Positions 23,571 through 33,100 of a stretch of 34,107 nt of DNA are shown piece after piece (position 1 is the first letter of the stretch; each line of letters opens with the position of its first letter). The DNA comes from Flavobacteriales bacterium UBA2104 (GTDB taxonomy: Bacteria > Bacteroidota > Bacteroidia > Flavobacteriales_D > Crocinitomicaceae). The stretch lies in contig DCYS01000038.1 in the NCBI GenBank assembly GCA_002331485.1, positions 1-34,107 of the forward strand, in the 5' to 3' direction. The notes beneath the pieces are model-generated. The model saw nothing but the letters and a program-made list of their open reading frames with translations. It ran no database searches and had not been told where the DNA came from. A program made the position numbers and the translations under genes.

Positions 23571-24119
23571 ATGTTGTTGATCGAAAAGTTAAGGAAAGAG
23601 ACACAGGCATATCACAATAAGCTGGATTCTCATCCAATATTATCCAGAATAACTACAGACGGAGTTGAACTTTCCGATTATATAGCTTACCTAAAATTGT
23701 TTTATGGTATTCATTCAATTCTTGAGAGTGAGATCAAAAAACACCTTGCTGAATCCATTCAGTTTGAAGGGCGCCTGAGTGCGATTAAACACGATCTCAG
23801 TCAGTATAATCAATTGGCCAAATTAGCTAACACGTCTTCATTTGAGCTTTCAAAAACAAGTGCACTGGGAGCTTATTATGTAATCGAAGGTTCTAAGTTA
23901 GGGGGAAAGATGATCGGTAAAAGGTTGAGTCAAAATTTAGGACTTAAAAACGATGAGATGAACTTTTTAATGAACCCTTCATCGTATTCCTGGAAATCAG
24001 TAATAGATCAGATAAACGAAGTTTCTTCTGATGCCCATCATGATGTAATAGAGGGCGCAAAACAAACATTCAGTTTTATTCACGATTACGTTAATGAATT
24101 TTACGCAGTTGAAGGGTAA
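23571..24119 (+). CDS. bphO: biliverdin-producing heme oxygenase
   Basis: The enzyme opens heme to biliverdin IX-alpha, iron and CO, which supplies the chromophore of the adjacent phytochrome. The protein has 182 residues, typical of bacterial heme oxygenases linked to bacteriophytochromes. It shows the heme-ligand region T-Q-A-Y-H (His15) and the signature L-G-A-Y-Y-V-I-E-G-S-K-L-G-G near 105-118, which forms the flexible Gly-rich helix over heme. No signal peptide is seen. Its end overlaps the start of bphP by 26 bp in another frame, so the two are translationally coupled. Confidence 0.9.
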   Translation: MLLIEKLRKETQAYHNKLDSHPILSRITTDGVELSDYIAYLKLFYGIHSILESEIKKHLAESIQFEGRLSAIKHDLSQYNQLAKLANTSSFELSKTSALGAYYVIEGSKLGGKMIGKRLSQNLGLKNDEMNFLMNPSSYSWKSVIDQINEVSSDAHHDVIEGAKQTFSFIHDYVNEFYAVEG

Positions 24120-26373
24120 GGAAATACATAAAGCTTCTACAGATCATCTAGATCAATGTAAAGATGAACAGATCCATTTGATCGGGACGATCCAGCAGTT
24201 TGGCTTTTTACTGGGGTTTGAAAAGCAGAATGGCAGACTCTTATTCTATAGTAGCGGCGCTGCAAAGTTAATTCAAGAATTCTTGAACTCATCAGATCAT
24301 ATTGATTGGAATAAACTTGTTTCACTTGATCGAACGCTTTTTTCCAAAGAGAATTGGGATAGCATTAGTAACAAAGAAGATCTAGCTCATCGAACTTACA
24401 CTTTTGACAATAGATCATACTCAGTTGAAGTAAGTCATACGGCAAAGCATATCATTCTATCATTTGAGGAAAACGCTAATGATAGTAGTGAGCAAAATTT
24501 TGTTGGTCCAACAGAAAGCTTTATTAAGAGATCAAACCAATCGGGTTCATTTAAGGAATTCTCATCGCTATTTGCCGGTCTGATAAGAACGATAACTGGG
24601 TACGACAGGGTGATGGTCTACAAGTTCGATGAGGATTACAATGGAGAAGTTTTTGCTGAAGCAAAGAAAGATGATCTCAATTCATTTTACGGTCTTCATT
24701 ATCCACATACGGATATACCTTCGCAGGCAAGAGAATTATACAAACATAAAGAGTTGAGGTTGATCAATGACGTTGATGCGCCAGATCAACATATTCTTAG
24801 TCTTAATGATGATCTTGAGGCTCATGACATTGATCTCAGCTCCTGCACATTGCGAAGTTCTTCACCAATTCACCTGAAGTATTTAAAGAATATGGGGGTT
24901 GCAGCTACCTTAACGATATCGATATTGATCGATAAGCAGTTGTGGGGATTAGTTGCTTGTCACCATTATTCACCAAAATATATCGATCCGAATAAACGAA
25001 GAGAAGCATTATTGCAAACACAATTGCTTTCAACCCAGATCAGAAGATGGGAAGCATCTGAGGAATACGAGAAAGTTCAGGAGAAAGAACACATTTATCA
25101 ATCCATTTTGGAAGAGGTTTATAAGGGTAGTAATAAATTTGAAGCAGCTACATCAACATCATATTTCTTAGGGTTGACAGAGTCGGATGGTGGAGCTGTT
25201 ATAAGAGGAAAAGAGATCTATGGTTTTGGTAGTTTACCGAATCCAGAAACTACTCTTAAAATTCATAGCTGGATGCAGGAAAGAAATGAAAAAGTATTTC
25301 TTTCTAACGAGTTTTCCAAGCATACGGAAATAGGAGAGGGTATAAAAGACATCGCAAGTGGTGTGCTATATTATTCATTCGATACCAATAGTGAAAGCGC
25401 GATGATCTGGTTTCGAAAACAGAAAAGTGAAGGTACGAAGTGGGGAGGGAAGCCCGAAAAATCTGCCGATCAACCGTTAACACCGAGGAGTTCATTTGAA
25501 GCCTGGGAGGAAACCGTGAATGGCATAAGTGAAAAATGGTATAGTCATCAAATTCAAGCAGGACTCAGACTGGGTGCGTTTCTTGAAAAGGAGGTTTTCA
25601 TCTCTAGTCTAAAAGAACAAAAGCAAAAGCTTGAAAGATTAGCCGATCAGTTACAATCGAAGAATGAAGAATTGAGTCAATTCAACTGGATCAGTAGTCA
25701 TGATATGAAGGAACCACTTCGAAAGATCCGTATGTTCATTGATCAGATCAGGTTAGAGGAGGAGGTACTTACTGATACTCAAAAGAACTATTTTTCCCGA
25801 TTGGAACGTTCTGCAGTTCGAATGCAAAAACTCATTGCTGATCTTCTTGATTATGCTCGATTATCCAAGGAAGAAGCCGTTTCAAAATGTGATCTGAATG
25901 AGATCATTAAAGAATTGATCGAACATCATAAAACGGATGATCTAAACATCTCTATAAGTTCAGATCAGCTTCCTACTATTGAAATGGTTCGTTTTCAGAT
26001 CAAGCAGCTTTTTGCAAATTTGATCAGTAACTCAATCAAGTTTAGAAAGTCGGGTGAAGATGTTTCCATAGAAATAGTGACTCAGAAAGTTGATCAGCGT
26101 GAGATGGAAGCATATCATTTGAATCCTCAGCTCGAATATTTTAAGATCATCTATAAGGATCATGGAATTGGGTTCGATAAAGAATACAATGAACGGATCT
26201 TTGAGGTATTTCAACGTTTACATGGAGAGAAAAAATATGAGGGTACAGGAATAGGTTTGGCAATCTGTAAGAAGATCGTTGAGTCACACCAGGGAGAGAT
26301 TTTCGCTGATGGAGTGATCAATGAAGGAGTTACGTTTACGATTATTCTACCTAGAATACAACAAGTCAATTAA
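24094..26373 (+). CDS. bphP: bacteriophytochrome histidine kinase
   Basis: This is a red/far-red light sensor kinase of 759 residues with the order PAS (to about 115), GAF (about 130-310), PHY (about 320-500), HisKA and HATPase_c. The biliverdin-attachment cysteine is Cys22 in D-Q-C-K-D-E-Q-I-H-L-I-G-T-I-Q. The chromophore pocket is intact: P-H-T-D-I-P at 204-209 (conserved Asp207), His260 in S-P-I-H-L, and His290 in A-C-H-H. The PHY tongue has P-R-x-S-F (464-468). The phosphoacceptor is His536 in S-S-H-D-M-K-E-P-L-R, followed by N-L-I-S-N-S, D-H-G-I-G-F and G-T-G-I-G-L-A. These positions agree closely with Deinococcus BphP numbering. It is soluble. Its last four bases are shared with the stop of the opposing gene. 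Confidence 0.96.
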   Translation: MNFTQLKGKEIHKASTDHLDQCKDEQIHLIGTIQQFGFLLGFEKQNGRLLFYSSGAAKLIQEFLNSSDHIDWNKLVSLDRTLFSKENWDSISNKEDLAHRTYTFDNRSYSVEVSHTAKHIILSFEENANDSSEQNFVGPTESFIKRSNQSGSFKEFSSLFAGLIRTITGYDRVMVYKFDEDYNGEVFAEAKKDDLNSFYGLHYPHTDIPSQARELYKHKELRLINDVDAPDQHILSLNDDLEAHDIDLSSCTLRSSSPIHLKYLKNMGVAATLTISILIDKQLWGLVACHHYSPKYIDPNKRREALLQTQLLSTQIRRWEASEEYEKVQEKEHIYQSILEEVYKGSNKFEAATSTSYFLGLTESDGGAVIRGKEIYGFGSLPNPETTLKIHSWMQERNEKVFLSNEFSKHTEIGEGIKDIASGVLYYSFDTNSESAMIWFRKQKSEGTKWGGKPEKSADQPLTPRSSFEAWEETVNGISEKWYSHQIQAGLRLGAFLEKEVFISSLKEQKQKLERLADQLQSKNEELSQFNWISSHDMKEPLRKIRMFIDQIRLEEEVLTDTQKNYFSRLERSAVRMQKLIADLLDYARLSKEEAVSKCDLNEIIKELIEHHKTDDLNISISSDQLPTIEMVRFQIKQLFANLISNSIKFRKSGEDVSIEIVTQKVDQREMEAYHLNPQLEYFKIIYKDHGIGFDKEYNERIFEVFQRLHGEKKYEGTGIGLAICKKIVESHQGEIFADGVINEGVTFTIILPRIQQVN

Positions 26374-27161
26374 TTCTTTTCCTTAGGCACCATAGGAGTT
26401 TTATACTTCATTGATTTTTCATCGAATATGAAGTAAACATAAAGATCTTTCATTGGAATGATCTGCTCTGGTACGTATCGATTAGGATCTTCAATATTTT
26501 CAGGATCATAGCCTACGATCTTACCGTCATATACTGCAATGTCATTTGCGATCCTCACGCTACTTTCTGGATGCTTGATAGCAAAAACACGAGGTTTTGG
26601 TTCACCAATACTGTCAAAAACAGGGCAGCTGAAGGTAAGGTATAAGCGATCATTTCTTACTGTGTAGTAGTTTCTGTGTTGACTATTTCGAATTCTGTAG
26701 TTCACATAAAAGTCCTTTTGAGCCTGTGAGGTTAGTGTAAGGAACTTACTATCTAATTTATCATAGGCTGCTGAACCGACAGGAGGCGCCTTAAGTAAAT
26801 CATCCTTATTTCCGAGTTTGACAAATACATAATTGTACGGACCAACGAATCCAGTTTTCTCCATGAAACTTTCGTTCTGAGCACTTTCCATTCGTTTATA
26901 TGCCCATTCTTCACGATTTACGAGGATAAGAGCATCCTTAATTGTATCAGTATCTATATAGTCCTCTTTTATTTTCAGATCATACTTTTCTGTTGCTGGT
27001 ATATTAAGATCAGCTTCTACCTGACGGGCGATCTTTTCTTCAAAGCTCAGGGTTTCTTTCTTTGGTTGATCCTTAGCAACTGGTTTTTCTTCATCAGAAC
27101 ACGAGAAGATCAGCGTCGAAAGTATAGCAACAATAATAAACTTAGATACGGTCCAATACAT
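26370..27161 (-). CDS. lipoprotein of unknown function
   Basis: The protein has 263 residues from the ATG at 27161; a longer frame to 27191 starts further inside the upstream gene. The signal peptide ends L-I-F-S-C, followed by a Glu/Lys-rich linker. The mature part (about 50-263) is a mix of strands and helices with an R-x-Y-V-P-E-Q-I-I-P-M-K-D region near the end, and no family was recognised. It overlaps the nucleoside phosphorylase gene by about 20 bp at its start. At its end it shares TTAA (26370-26373) with the stop of bphP in tail-to-tail overlap. Confidence 0.75.
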   Translation of the reverse strand: MYWTVSKFIIVAILSTLIFSCSDEEKPVAKDQPKKETLSFEEKIARQVEADLNIPATEKYDLKIKEDYIDTDTIKDALILVNREEWAYKRMESAQNESFMEKTGFVGPYNYVFVKLGNKDDLLKAPPVGSAAYDKLDSKFLTLTSQAQKDFYVNYRIRNSQHRNYYTVRNDRLYLTFSCPVFDSIGEPKPRVFAIKHPESSVRIANDIAVYDGKIVGYDPENIEDPNRYVPEQIIPMKDLYVYFIFDEKSMKYKTPMVPKEKN

Positions 27162-28008
27162 ACTCAATAAGTTCAACGATTTTCGTTTCATAGTTTTTGG
27201 TAAACTCTTTTTTTCTACGGTTTGCCAATCCTAAGCAGATCGCGGTTGCATTATGTCCGAGTGCAGAAGACAACGCAAAAAGGGCAGAGCATTCCATTTC
27301 AAGGTTCGAAAAACGACAATCTGGATGAGTGAAATCATGAAAGCTATCCAGCATTGTTGGAGCAGTTAGTCCAAGTCTTAATTTTCTTCCTTGAGGCCCG
27401 TAAAAGCCGGAGCTAGTAACTGTGATCCCTTCTTCTACAATGTCGCTTCTTAATCTTTCATTGATCGATCTTGATGCAGGAGTCATGTAAGGAGTGATCG
27501 TTTCAGGCAGATCTATTTTTTCAATGATATCGTTTAATAAGGTCTGCGTTGCAACATCAACATCTCGCTCATAAAAATGACCAACATTATCTATTCCCAG
27601 GGCATGAGTTGAAAGGATAAAAGAATCAACAGGTATATCATCTTGCAGTATTCCACATGTTCCTATTCGGATGATATCGAGAGTTCGTTTGTCTTGTTTT
27701 TCATTCCGAGTTGAAAGATCGATGTTTACAAGTGCATCTAATTCATTCAATACGATATCAATGTTATCCGTTCCTATTCCAGATGAAATAACAGAGATTT
27801 TCTTACCCTTGTATTTTCCGGTATGGCAGGCGAACTCTCTATGCTGACTTTTGTGTGTGATCTCATCAAAAAATCCAGAAACGACTTCAACACGATCCTG
27901 ATCTCCAACGATGATCACTTTTTCAGCAAGTTGATCTGGAGTAATTCCTAAATGATAAACTCCACCTTCCGGTGTTATAACTAATTCTGAGGGTAAGAAA
28001 TCTGCCAT
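27142..28008 (-). CDS. nucleoside phosphorylase (uridine phosphorylase family)
   Basis: The enzyme splits nucleosides with phosphate to give a base and ribose-1-phosphate. The protein has 288 residues from the ATG at 28008. A GTG at 28026 also opens the frame but sits inside a terminator hairpin, so it is unlikely. Family signs are I-V-G-D-Q-D-R (phosphate-binding), S-S-G-I-G-T-D-N near residue 75-85, I-R-I-G-T-C-G-I, and S-N-L-E-M-E-C-S-A-L-F near 230 (ribose-binding Met-Glu). It looks like the Udp/PNP fold (PNP_UDP_1). Whether uridine or purine nucleosides are preferred cannot be decided. No transport or salvage partner is adjacent. Confidence 0.88.
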   Translation of the reverse strand: MADFLPSELVITPEGGVYHLGITPDQLAEKVIIVGDQDRVEVVSGFFDEITHKSQHREFACHTGKYKGKKISVISSGIGTDNIDIVLNELDALVNIDLSTRNEKQDKRTLDIIRIGTCGILQDDIPVDSFILSTHALGIDNVGHFYERDVDVATQTLLNDIIEKIDLPETITPYMTPASRSINERLRSDIVEEGITVTSSGFYGPQGRKLRLGLTAPTMLDSFHDFTHPDCRFSNLEMECSALFALSSALGHNATAICLGLANRRKKEFTKNYETKIVELIEYVLDRI

Positions 28009-28014
28009 ATCAAC

Positions 28015-28052
28015 AAAAATAGCCACAAGTAATTAAACTCATGGCTATTTTT
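28015..28052. terminator. bidirectional terminator hairpin
   Basis: An 11-bp perfect inverted repeat pairs AAAAATAGCCA (28015-28025) with TGGCTATTTTT (28042-28052) across a 16-nt loop. It lies after the DUF4197 gene and before the nucleoside phosphorylase start, so it most likely ends the DUF4197 transcript on the minus strand. It is U-rich on both sides. Confidence 0.7.
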
Positions 28053-28075
28053 AAAGAATTCTTGGATGAGGTCTA

Positions 28076-28837
28076 CTATTGACCGATACTACCAAATACT
28101 TTCGATAGTAGATCAGTTACTCGAGCAGCTGGATCTTTTCTGATCTTATTCTCCTCCTTTTTTACCATGTGGAAGAGACCGTCTATAGCCTTTTCTGTAA
28201 CATATTTATTAAGATCTGTTTCAACTTCCTCACCTCCCGTGAACTTAACAGCTTGGTTATACTTTGTCATCACTGGATTCCAGTATTCAGTGAGTTTAAC
28301 TTCTTTGATCGACTCTTCAACTTTAGGTGCAAATGCTTCGATCAATTGACTTTCGGTATTTTGTCTTAAGAAATTCGTTGCTGCTCCTTCGCCACCATTT
28401 AGAATCTCAAATCCATCTTGTACACTCATATTCTTTATGGCGTCAACAAAGATTGGCGTAGCCTCTTTAGCTGCATCTTCTGCTGCTCTGTTAAGCTGTG
28501 TAACTATCTTTTCAACCTGACTATCCAATCCCCACTCGAGTGCCTTTTCCTTCATGTTTTGAGCACTTTCTGGAAATGGCAACTTGATCGCCTGGTTTCC
28601 TAAAAAGCCATCAGTTACTGACGTCACATCTACTGCATTTTTAATACCTACAGTTAATGCCTCTTTCAAACCAGATATCACTTCTTGATTCGTCAATTTA
28701 TTTGAAGAATCTTCACCCGATCCAGTTGTGTTTTCCATCATCGTACCTGCGGCACCAGCTGCTTCATTTAAAACGTCACAAGCTGGTAATGTGATAGTTA
28801 GTGAAGCTAATATTAGTGGAGTAATAAGTTTTTTCAT
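28076..28837 (-). CDS. DUF4197 lipoprotein
   Basis: The protein has 253 residues from the ATG at 28837; the frame continues to 28918 across the cinA start and is not believed. The signal peptide ends L-P-A-C (Cys20 region), so it is lipidated. The mature part matches the DUF4197 family: an early G-L-K-E-A-L-x-x-G-x-x-x-A-V helix, G-F-L-G-N-x-A-I-x-I/L-P-F-P, L-N-R-A-A-E-D-A-A, G-G-E-G-A-A-T-x-F-L-R, and T-x-x-A-I-D-G-L-F near the end. The family function is unknown. It is divergent from cinA, with a 67-bp shared promoter region. Confidence 0.9.
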   Translation of the reverse strand: MKKLITPLILASLTITLPACDVLNEAAGAAGTMMENTTGSGEDSSNKLTNQEVISGLKEALTVGIKNAVDVTSVTDGFLGNQAIKLPFPESAQNMKEKALEWGLDSQVEKIVTQLNRAAEDAAKEATPIFVDAIKNMSVQDGFEILNGGEGAATNFLRQNTESQLIEAFAPKVEESIKEVKLTEYWNPVMTKYNQAVKFTGGEEVETDLNKYVTEKAIDGLFHMVKKEENKIRKDPAARVTDLLSKVFGSIGQ

Positions 28838-28854
28838 ATTGATTCGTTTTTTTC

Positions 28855-28888
28855 CAAACATACAAATAATTTTACTGTTGTTATTCAA
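28855..28888 (-). promoter_or_regulatory. promoter of the DUF4197 gene
   Basis: On the minus strand TTG (28888-28886) is followed after 23 nt by TATGTTTG (28862-28855), matching TAnnTTTG. Transcription would start near 28850, about 13 nt before the ATG at 28837. It lies within the 67 bp shared with the divergent cinA gene. Confidence 0.5.
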
Positions 28889-28904
28889 AAGTTGTACCAA
28901 GATT

Positions 28905-30146
28905 ATGAAGGCTGGCATTATTACGATAGGAGATGAATTGTTAATTGGACAAACTATTAATTCTAATGTTGCCTGGATCGGTCAGGAATTAAGTAGTCTT
29001 GGTATAGATATCTGTAAATCAGTTACCATAAAAGATGGTAGAGAAGATATTTTAAATGCGGTAGAGGAGTACTTTTCAGCTTACGACCTTGTGTTAGTGA
29101 CTGGGGGGCTGGGACCGACAAAAGATGATATTACGAAAGAAACGCTTTGCGAGTATTTTGATACTACACTAGAACTTGATGAGGTTGTATTGAACCGGAT
29201 CAGGGAGTTTTTTGAGCAAAGAGGAAAAGAAATGCTTGATAGTAATATCAAACAAGCCGAGTTACCGAAAGATTCATTAACTCTAGAGAATAAACATGGT
29301 ACAGCTTCGGGAATGTGGTTCGAGCGTGGAGGTAAGATCCTGGTAAGTATGCCTGGTGTGCCTTATGAGATGAAATCTATTATGAGCGAAGAAGTGCTAC
29401 CTCGCGTAACTTCTAAATTTGGAATTCAGGGAAGTTATTATCAAACATTGATGACCCAAGGGGTAGGAGAAAGCTTCCTTGCAGAGCAGATAGAGGATTG
29501 GGAAGATAGAATCTATGCTGATGGTTTATCATTAGCCTATTTACCTTCTCCCGGAATCGTGAAACTGAGATTAACTTCGAAACGCGGAACCGGTGATGCA
29601 GGACTGATCAAGTCGTATTTTGACGAACTTAAGAAGAAGCTTCCCAAGTATGTTTATGGTGAGAACGGAGTCTCAATTTATGAAGTAGTTGGTGAACTTC
29701 TCAGAAAAAAGAATGCAACGCTTGGAACAATAGAAAGCTGCACGGGTGGAGGGATCGCTAACGCTTATGTTCAGTTTTCAGGAGCTTCAGATTATTTTCA
29801 AGGAGGCTTGGTCACGTATTCAAATGAGCTTAAGCAAAAGCTTGCAGGAGTTCAATTATCGACTCTAGAATCTTTCGGTGCGGTTTCAGAAGAAACGGTC
29901 AAAGAAATGGCTGTAGGTGGAAAAAAGGCGATGAATGTAGATTATACGATCGCAGTATCTGGAATTGCAGGACCCGATGGTGGAAGTGAAGAAAAGCCAG
30001 TTGGAACTGTCTGGGTTGCTATTGCTCATCCAAATGGGGTAGAGGCAAAGCGTTTTCTTTTTGGAGCACATCGCGGAAGAAATCTGGAAAAGACCAAGCT
30101 ATACGCATCCAACATGTTAAGGAGAATTCTTCTTGGACTTGATTGA
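28905..30146 (+). CDS. cinA: CinA-family protein (nicotinamide-nucleotide amidohydrolase / ADP-ribose pyrophosphatase type)
   Basis: The protein has 413 residues from the ATG at 28905, the standard length; the frame extends back to 28728 but that stretch runs through the DUF4197 gene. The N-terminal MoCF-like domain starts M-K-A-G-I-I-T-I-G-D-E-L-L-I-G and has the V-T-G-G-L-G-P-T-K-D-D nucleotide-binding turn near 58-68. The C-terminal CinA domain (about 255-413) shows E-S-C-T-G-G-G-I-A-N and S-G-I-A-G-P-D-G-G with G-T-V-W-V-A. It recycles NMN in the pyridine-nucleotide salvage route; the competence link is only historical. Its stop is 2 bp from the end of the opposing large gene. Confidence 0.95.
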   Translation: MKAGIITIGDELLIGQTINSNVAWIGQELSSLGIDICKSVTIKDGREDILNAVEEYFSAYDLVLVTGGLGPTKDDITKETLCEYFDTTLELDEVVLNRIREFFEQRGKEMLDSNIKQAELPKDSLTLENKHGTASGMWFERGGKILVSMPGVPYEMKSIMSEEVLPRVTSKFGIQGSYYQTLMTQGVGESFLAEQIEDWEDRIYADGLSLAYLPSPGIVKLRLTSKRGTGDAGLIKSYFDELKKKLPKYVYGENGVSIYEVVGELLRKKNATLGTIESCTGGGIANAYVQFSGASDYFQGGLVTYSNELKQKLAGVQLSTLESFGAVSEETVKEMAVGGKKAMNVDYTIAVSGIAGPDGGSEEKPVGTVWVAIAHPNGVEAKRFLFGAHRGRNLEKTKLYASNMLRRILLGLD

Positions 30147-30148
30147 TG

Positions 30149-33100
30149 CTATTGTTGAGAGAAAGAAGACTCTTTTCTCATGAAATCATCAACACCCAGA
30201 CTAGCAAGACGAAGCTGAATTTTTTCGATCAGATCGTCAGAACCTAGCTCGATGAAATGTAGAGATATACTATTCTCATCGCTATTTATCGATTTTCGAA
30301 CTGGTGCTTGCCAGATCGCATCCATAATATCAGAGGTCAACTCATCATTTCTTAAAGTTACATAGAGATGATAGTTCTTTTTATCAGTGTTGCCAAGTGC
30401 CTGTTTTGCATTCAAAGCATATCGATCTTCCACAGGATAATTTCTGTAGAAGTATTTTGTTTCAAATGTAGACGTATCAATTCCTTCTGGAATATTAGAT
30501 GAACTAAACTCAAAACTCGTAATTTTTCTAGAAATACTATCATAATAGAATATGGCAGCCTCTTCGTTATATCGATTAAGAATTTGAGTAGGATAACCAC
30601 TAAATGTTTGAGCCGAAGACACGACCATTTTAGTTTCTTTATCTTCTAGGTAAGGGTCTCTTTCTACCTCAGGTAGATCTTTATTGTTTTTGATATCATT
30701 GCGTTTTACTACAGTTGGATTATTCAATTCAAGAATATCTCCTCCCTGAGCTTCGATCAATTTTCTTGCTTCTCCAACGGTAATTCGCTCACCTTTATAA
30801 TATGCAGTAATAAAGGCATCAGTAATTCCTTTTTCAATAACTTCACTTCTCTTTTCTCGGGCTGCAGGTACATCATTGAACACACCAGAAGAATATCTTA
30901 TCTGACCATTATCCAGTCGCTTTGTAACTAGAGGCTCAACATTGTATAGTACATCAGCAGAGACAGGAGTATTGTAAACACCAACCTGAACAGTGTAATA
31001 TAATCCCATTTTTGTTTCTGCTGTTTCTGCCTCAGCAGCACCTGGGGCTTTATTATATGCAAGCTCATCCAATTCTTTTTCAAAACTTCCCTGATTTCCT
31101 CCTTCTGCTTCTTCGATTGAGACAATTGCATTTTCAGGAGTTTCAATTGTTGGAACACAAGCACCAGAAGCAATAAGTTCTTGAGCACGATACAGCGGGA
31201 TTCTTTCTCCATCGCAATACGCTACAACAAATGCGTCGTTATACCCGAGTTCGCGAATGCTGTTTCTGGCCTCAGTAGCTGTATTTCTCGATCCAAAGTA
31301 ACCTGCCATATAACGAATAAGTCCAGGTCTAACCTGCTCACCCGAGACAGGAGAGAAATCATTAAAGGTTTCGTTTGGTACAGGTTTACTAAACGCTCCG
31401 ATCTGTACTCTGAACACTAATCCTACTGGTTTCTCTTCAGTTATCGGAATAGGGTTCTCGTCATCGTATTTGATCTCTTCAGAGCTTCCCATAACTAATC
31501 CAGTTGACATTACTGGTAATGTTGGAATCTCCTTAATTGGAGCTACATCTCTGGCAAGTAAGTTCTCATACTTCTTTCGTGTATTTTCGTCCTCAGGAAG
31601 TCGCTCAGACACCTCGTTTTGTGCTTCTGCAACTTCATTCCTTAATGTTGAAACTTCACTCTTCTTCTCGTCGATCTTCTTCAAGATATCCTCAATTAGC
31701 GCACGATCTGTTTCAGTTGGATTTTCAGGATCGCTGATATCTTCTAGACTCGATTTTAACTCATCTTGCAATGATCTAAGCTGCTCCTCTTTAACATTTA
31801 GTTCAAACTGCTTTTGTTCTAAGCGATTAATTGCTGTGGAAAGCTCTTTATACGATTCCGTTTGAGCGAGTTCAACTTCCTCCTTATACGTAATGGATTC
31901 TTCAATTGCATTTTCTGCAATTCCTTGGTTTTCATCTTTCTCATCCTGATCCTTGAGAGCTTTGATCTCATCCTCATTATTCTCTTTCTTTTCGATAAGA
32001 CGTTTCTCTAGATCCACTAACTCATTTCTTGTAAGCTCAAGCTCTTCTTTATCTTTGTTCTTAAGCCCAGGAAGCTGAGCATCAATAGAAGCTATATTGT
32101 TTTCTATGTTGAGTAATTGTTTACTTATCTCTTCTTGTTCTTTCTGAATATCATCTCTAGTACGCGTTGCGTTTTCTTCGTTTACATTATCCAGATTATT
32201 TGATTGGATGATCTCACCGATCAAGATCTTAGCTTCTCGCTGCGCTTTTTCTTTCTCTGCTTTCTCTATAGCAGCGTTCTGTTCCTCTTGAGCCTTTTTA
32301 AGTAATTCAGCTTTCTTGACAGGATCTTTCGTGTTTTCTGCTTGTTTGATCAATTGATTTGAAATAACAGCAGATTGTTTTGCATCAATAGAAGTTGTAC
32401 TCTCTTCTTGAGTATCTGCGGATAGATCAGCAATTGACTCTTTTACTTTCTCTTCTGATCTTGATGTAGTTTTTTCCAATATTTCAACTTCCTCCTTGGC
32501 AATTTTCTCTTCAACTTTTTGGATCTTCTTTTCGATCTTTTCAGCATCCCTCTCATCTGATGAATTCTCTTTAGAAGCGATCAATTCCTCTTTTTCTTTA
32601 TTCAAAGAGTTAATAGACTCCTCTTTTTCCTTGAGCTCTGAGAGTTCTTCTTCAGACATTGAAGCTTTAACTTCTTCATTCGTACTTGACAGTGGGCTTT
32701 GCTCAACATCCCCAAATTCAAACGAAATTCGTCTTTTTTCCTTCTCAAGCTCTTCTAACTTTTCCTGAATAGCTCGTTTATCAGTTGTCGAAATATCGTC
32801 TTTCTCAAGCAGATCCTCTGCTGAAGCGATCATTTTATCTAAGGCATTTATCTTCTTATCAGCCTCTTCCTTTGTTTCAGGCTCCTTGTCTAGTAGGTTG
32901 ACTTCGTCTTCTGTTAAATTCGATTCCTCAATAATTTTGGTTGAATTCTGAGCAACGATGTTTTCTTTATTTTCTTTAGCTTGCTCTAGGTCACCAATAA
33001 CGATCTGAACTCTTCGTTTTTCGCTCTCAAGTGCTTTTTTCTTTTTGATCAACTTTTCATTTTTCGGATCTTCTTTAAGCTCACTATTAATAATTTCGAG

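Noticed and set aside
28009..28026. GTG start at 28026 for the nucleoside phosphorylase
   Set aside because: It lies inside the right arm of a strong terminator hairpin; the ATG at 28008 is preferred.
28728..28904. N-terminal extension of CinA back to 28728
   Set aside because: The stretch is antisense to the DUF4197 signal peptide region, and CinA proteins begin at the M-K-A-G-I-I motif (28905).
31470..31865. 131-codon plus-strand Ser/Phe-rich open frame inside the coiled-coil gene
   Set aside because: It is the antisense of a Glu/Lys-rich coding stretch, which always gives Ser/Phe-rich shadows.
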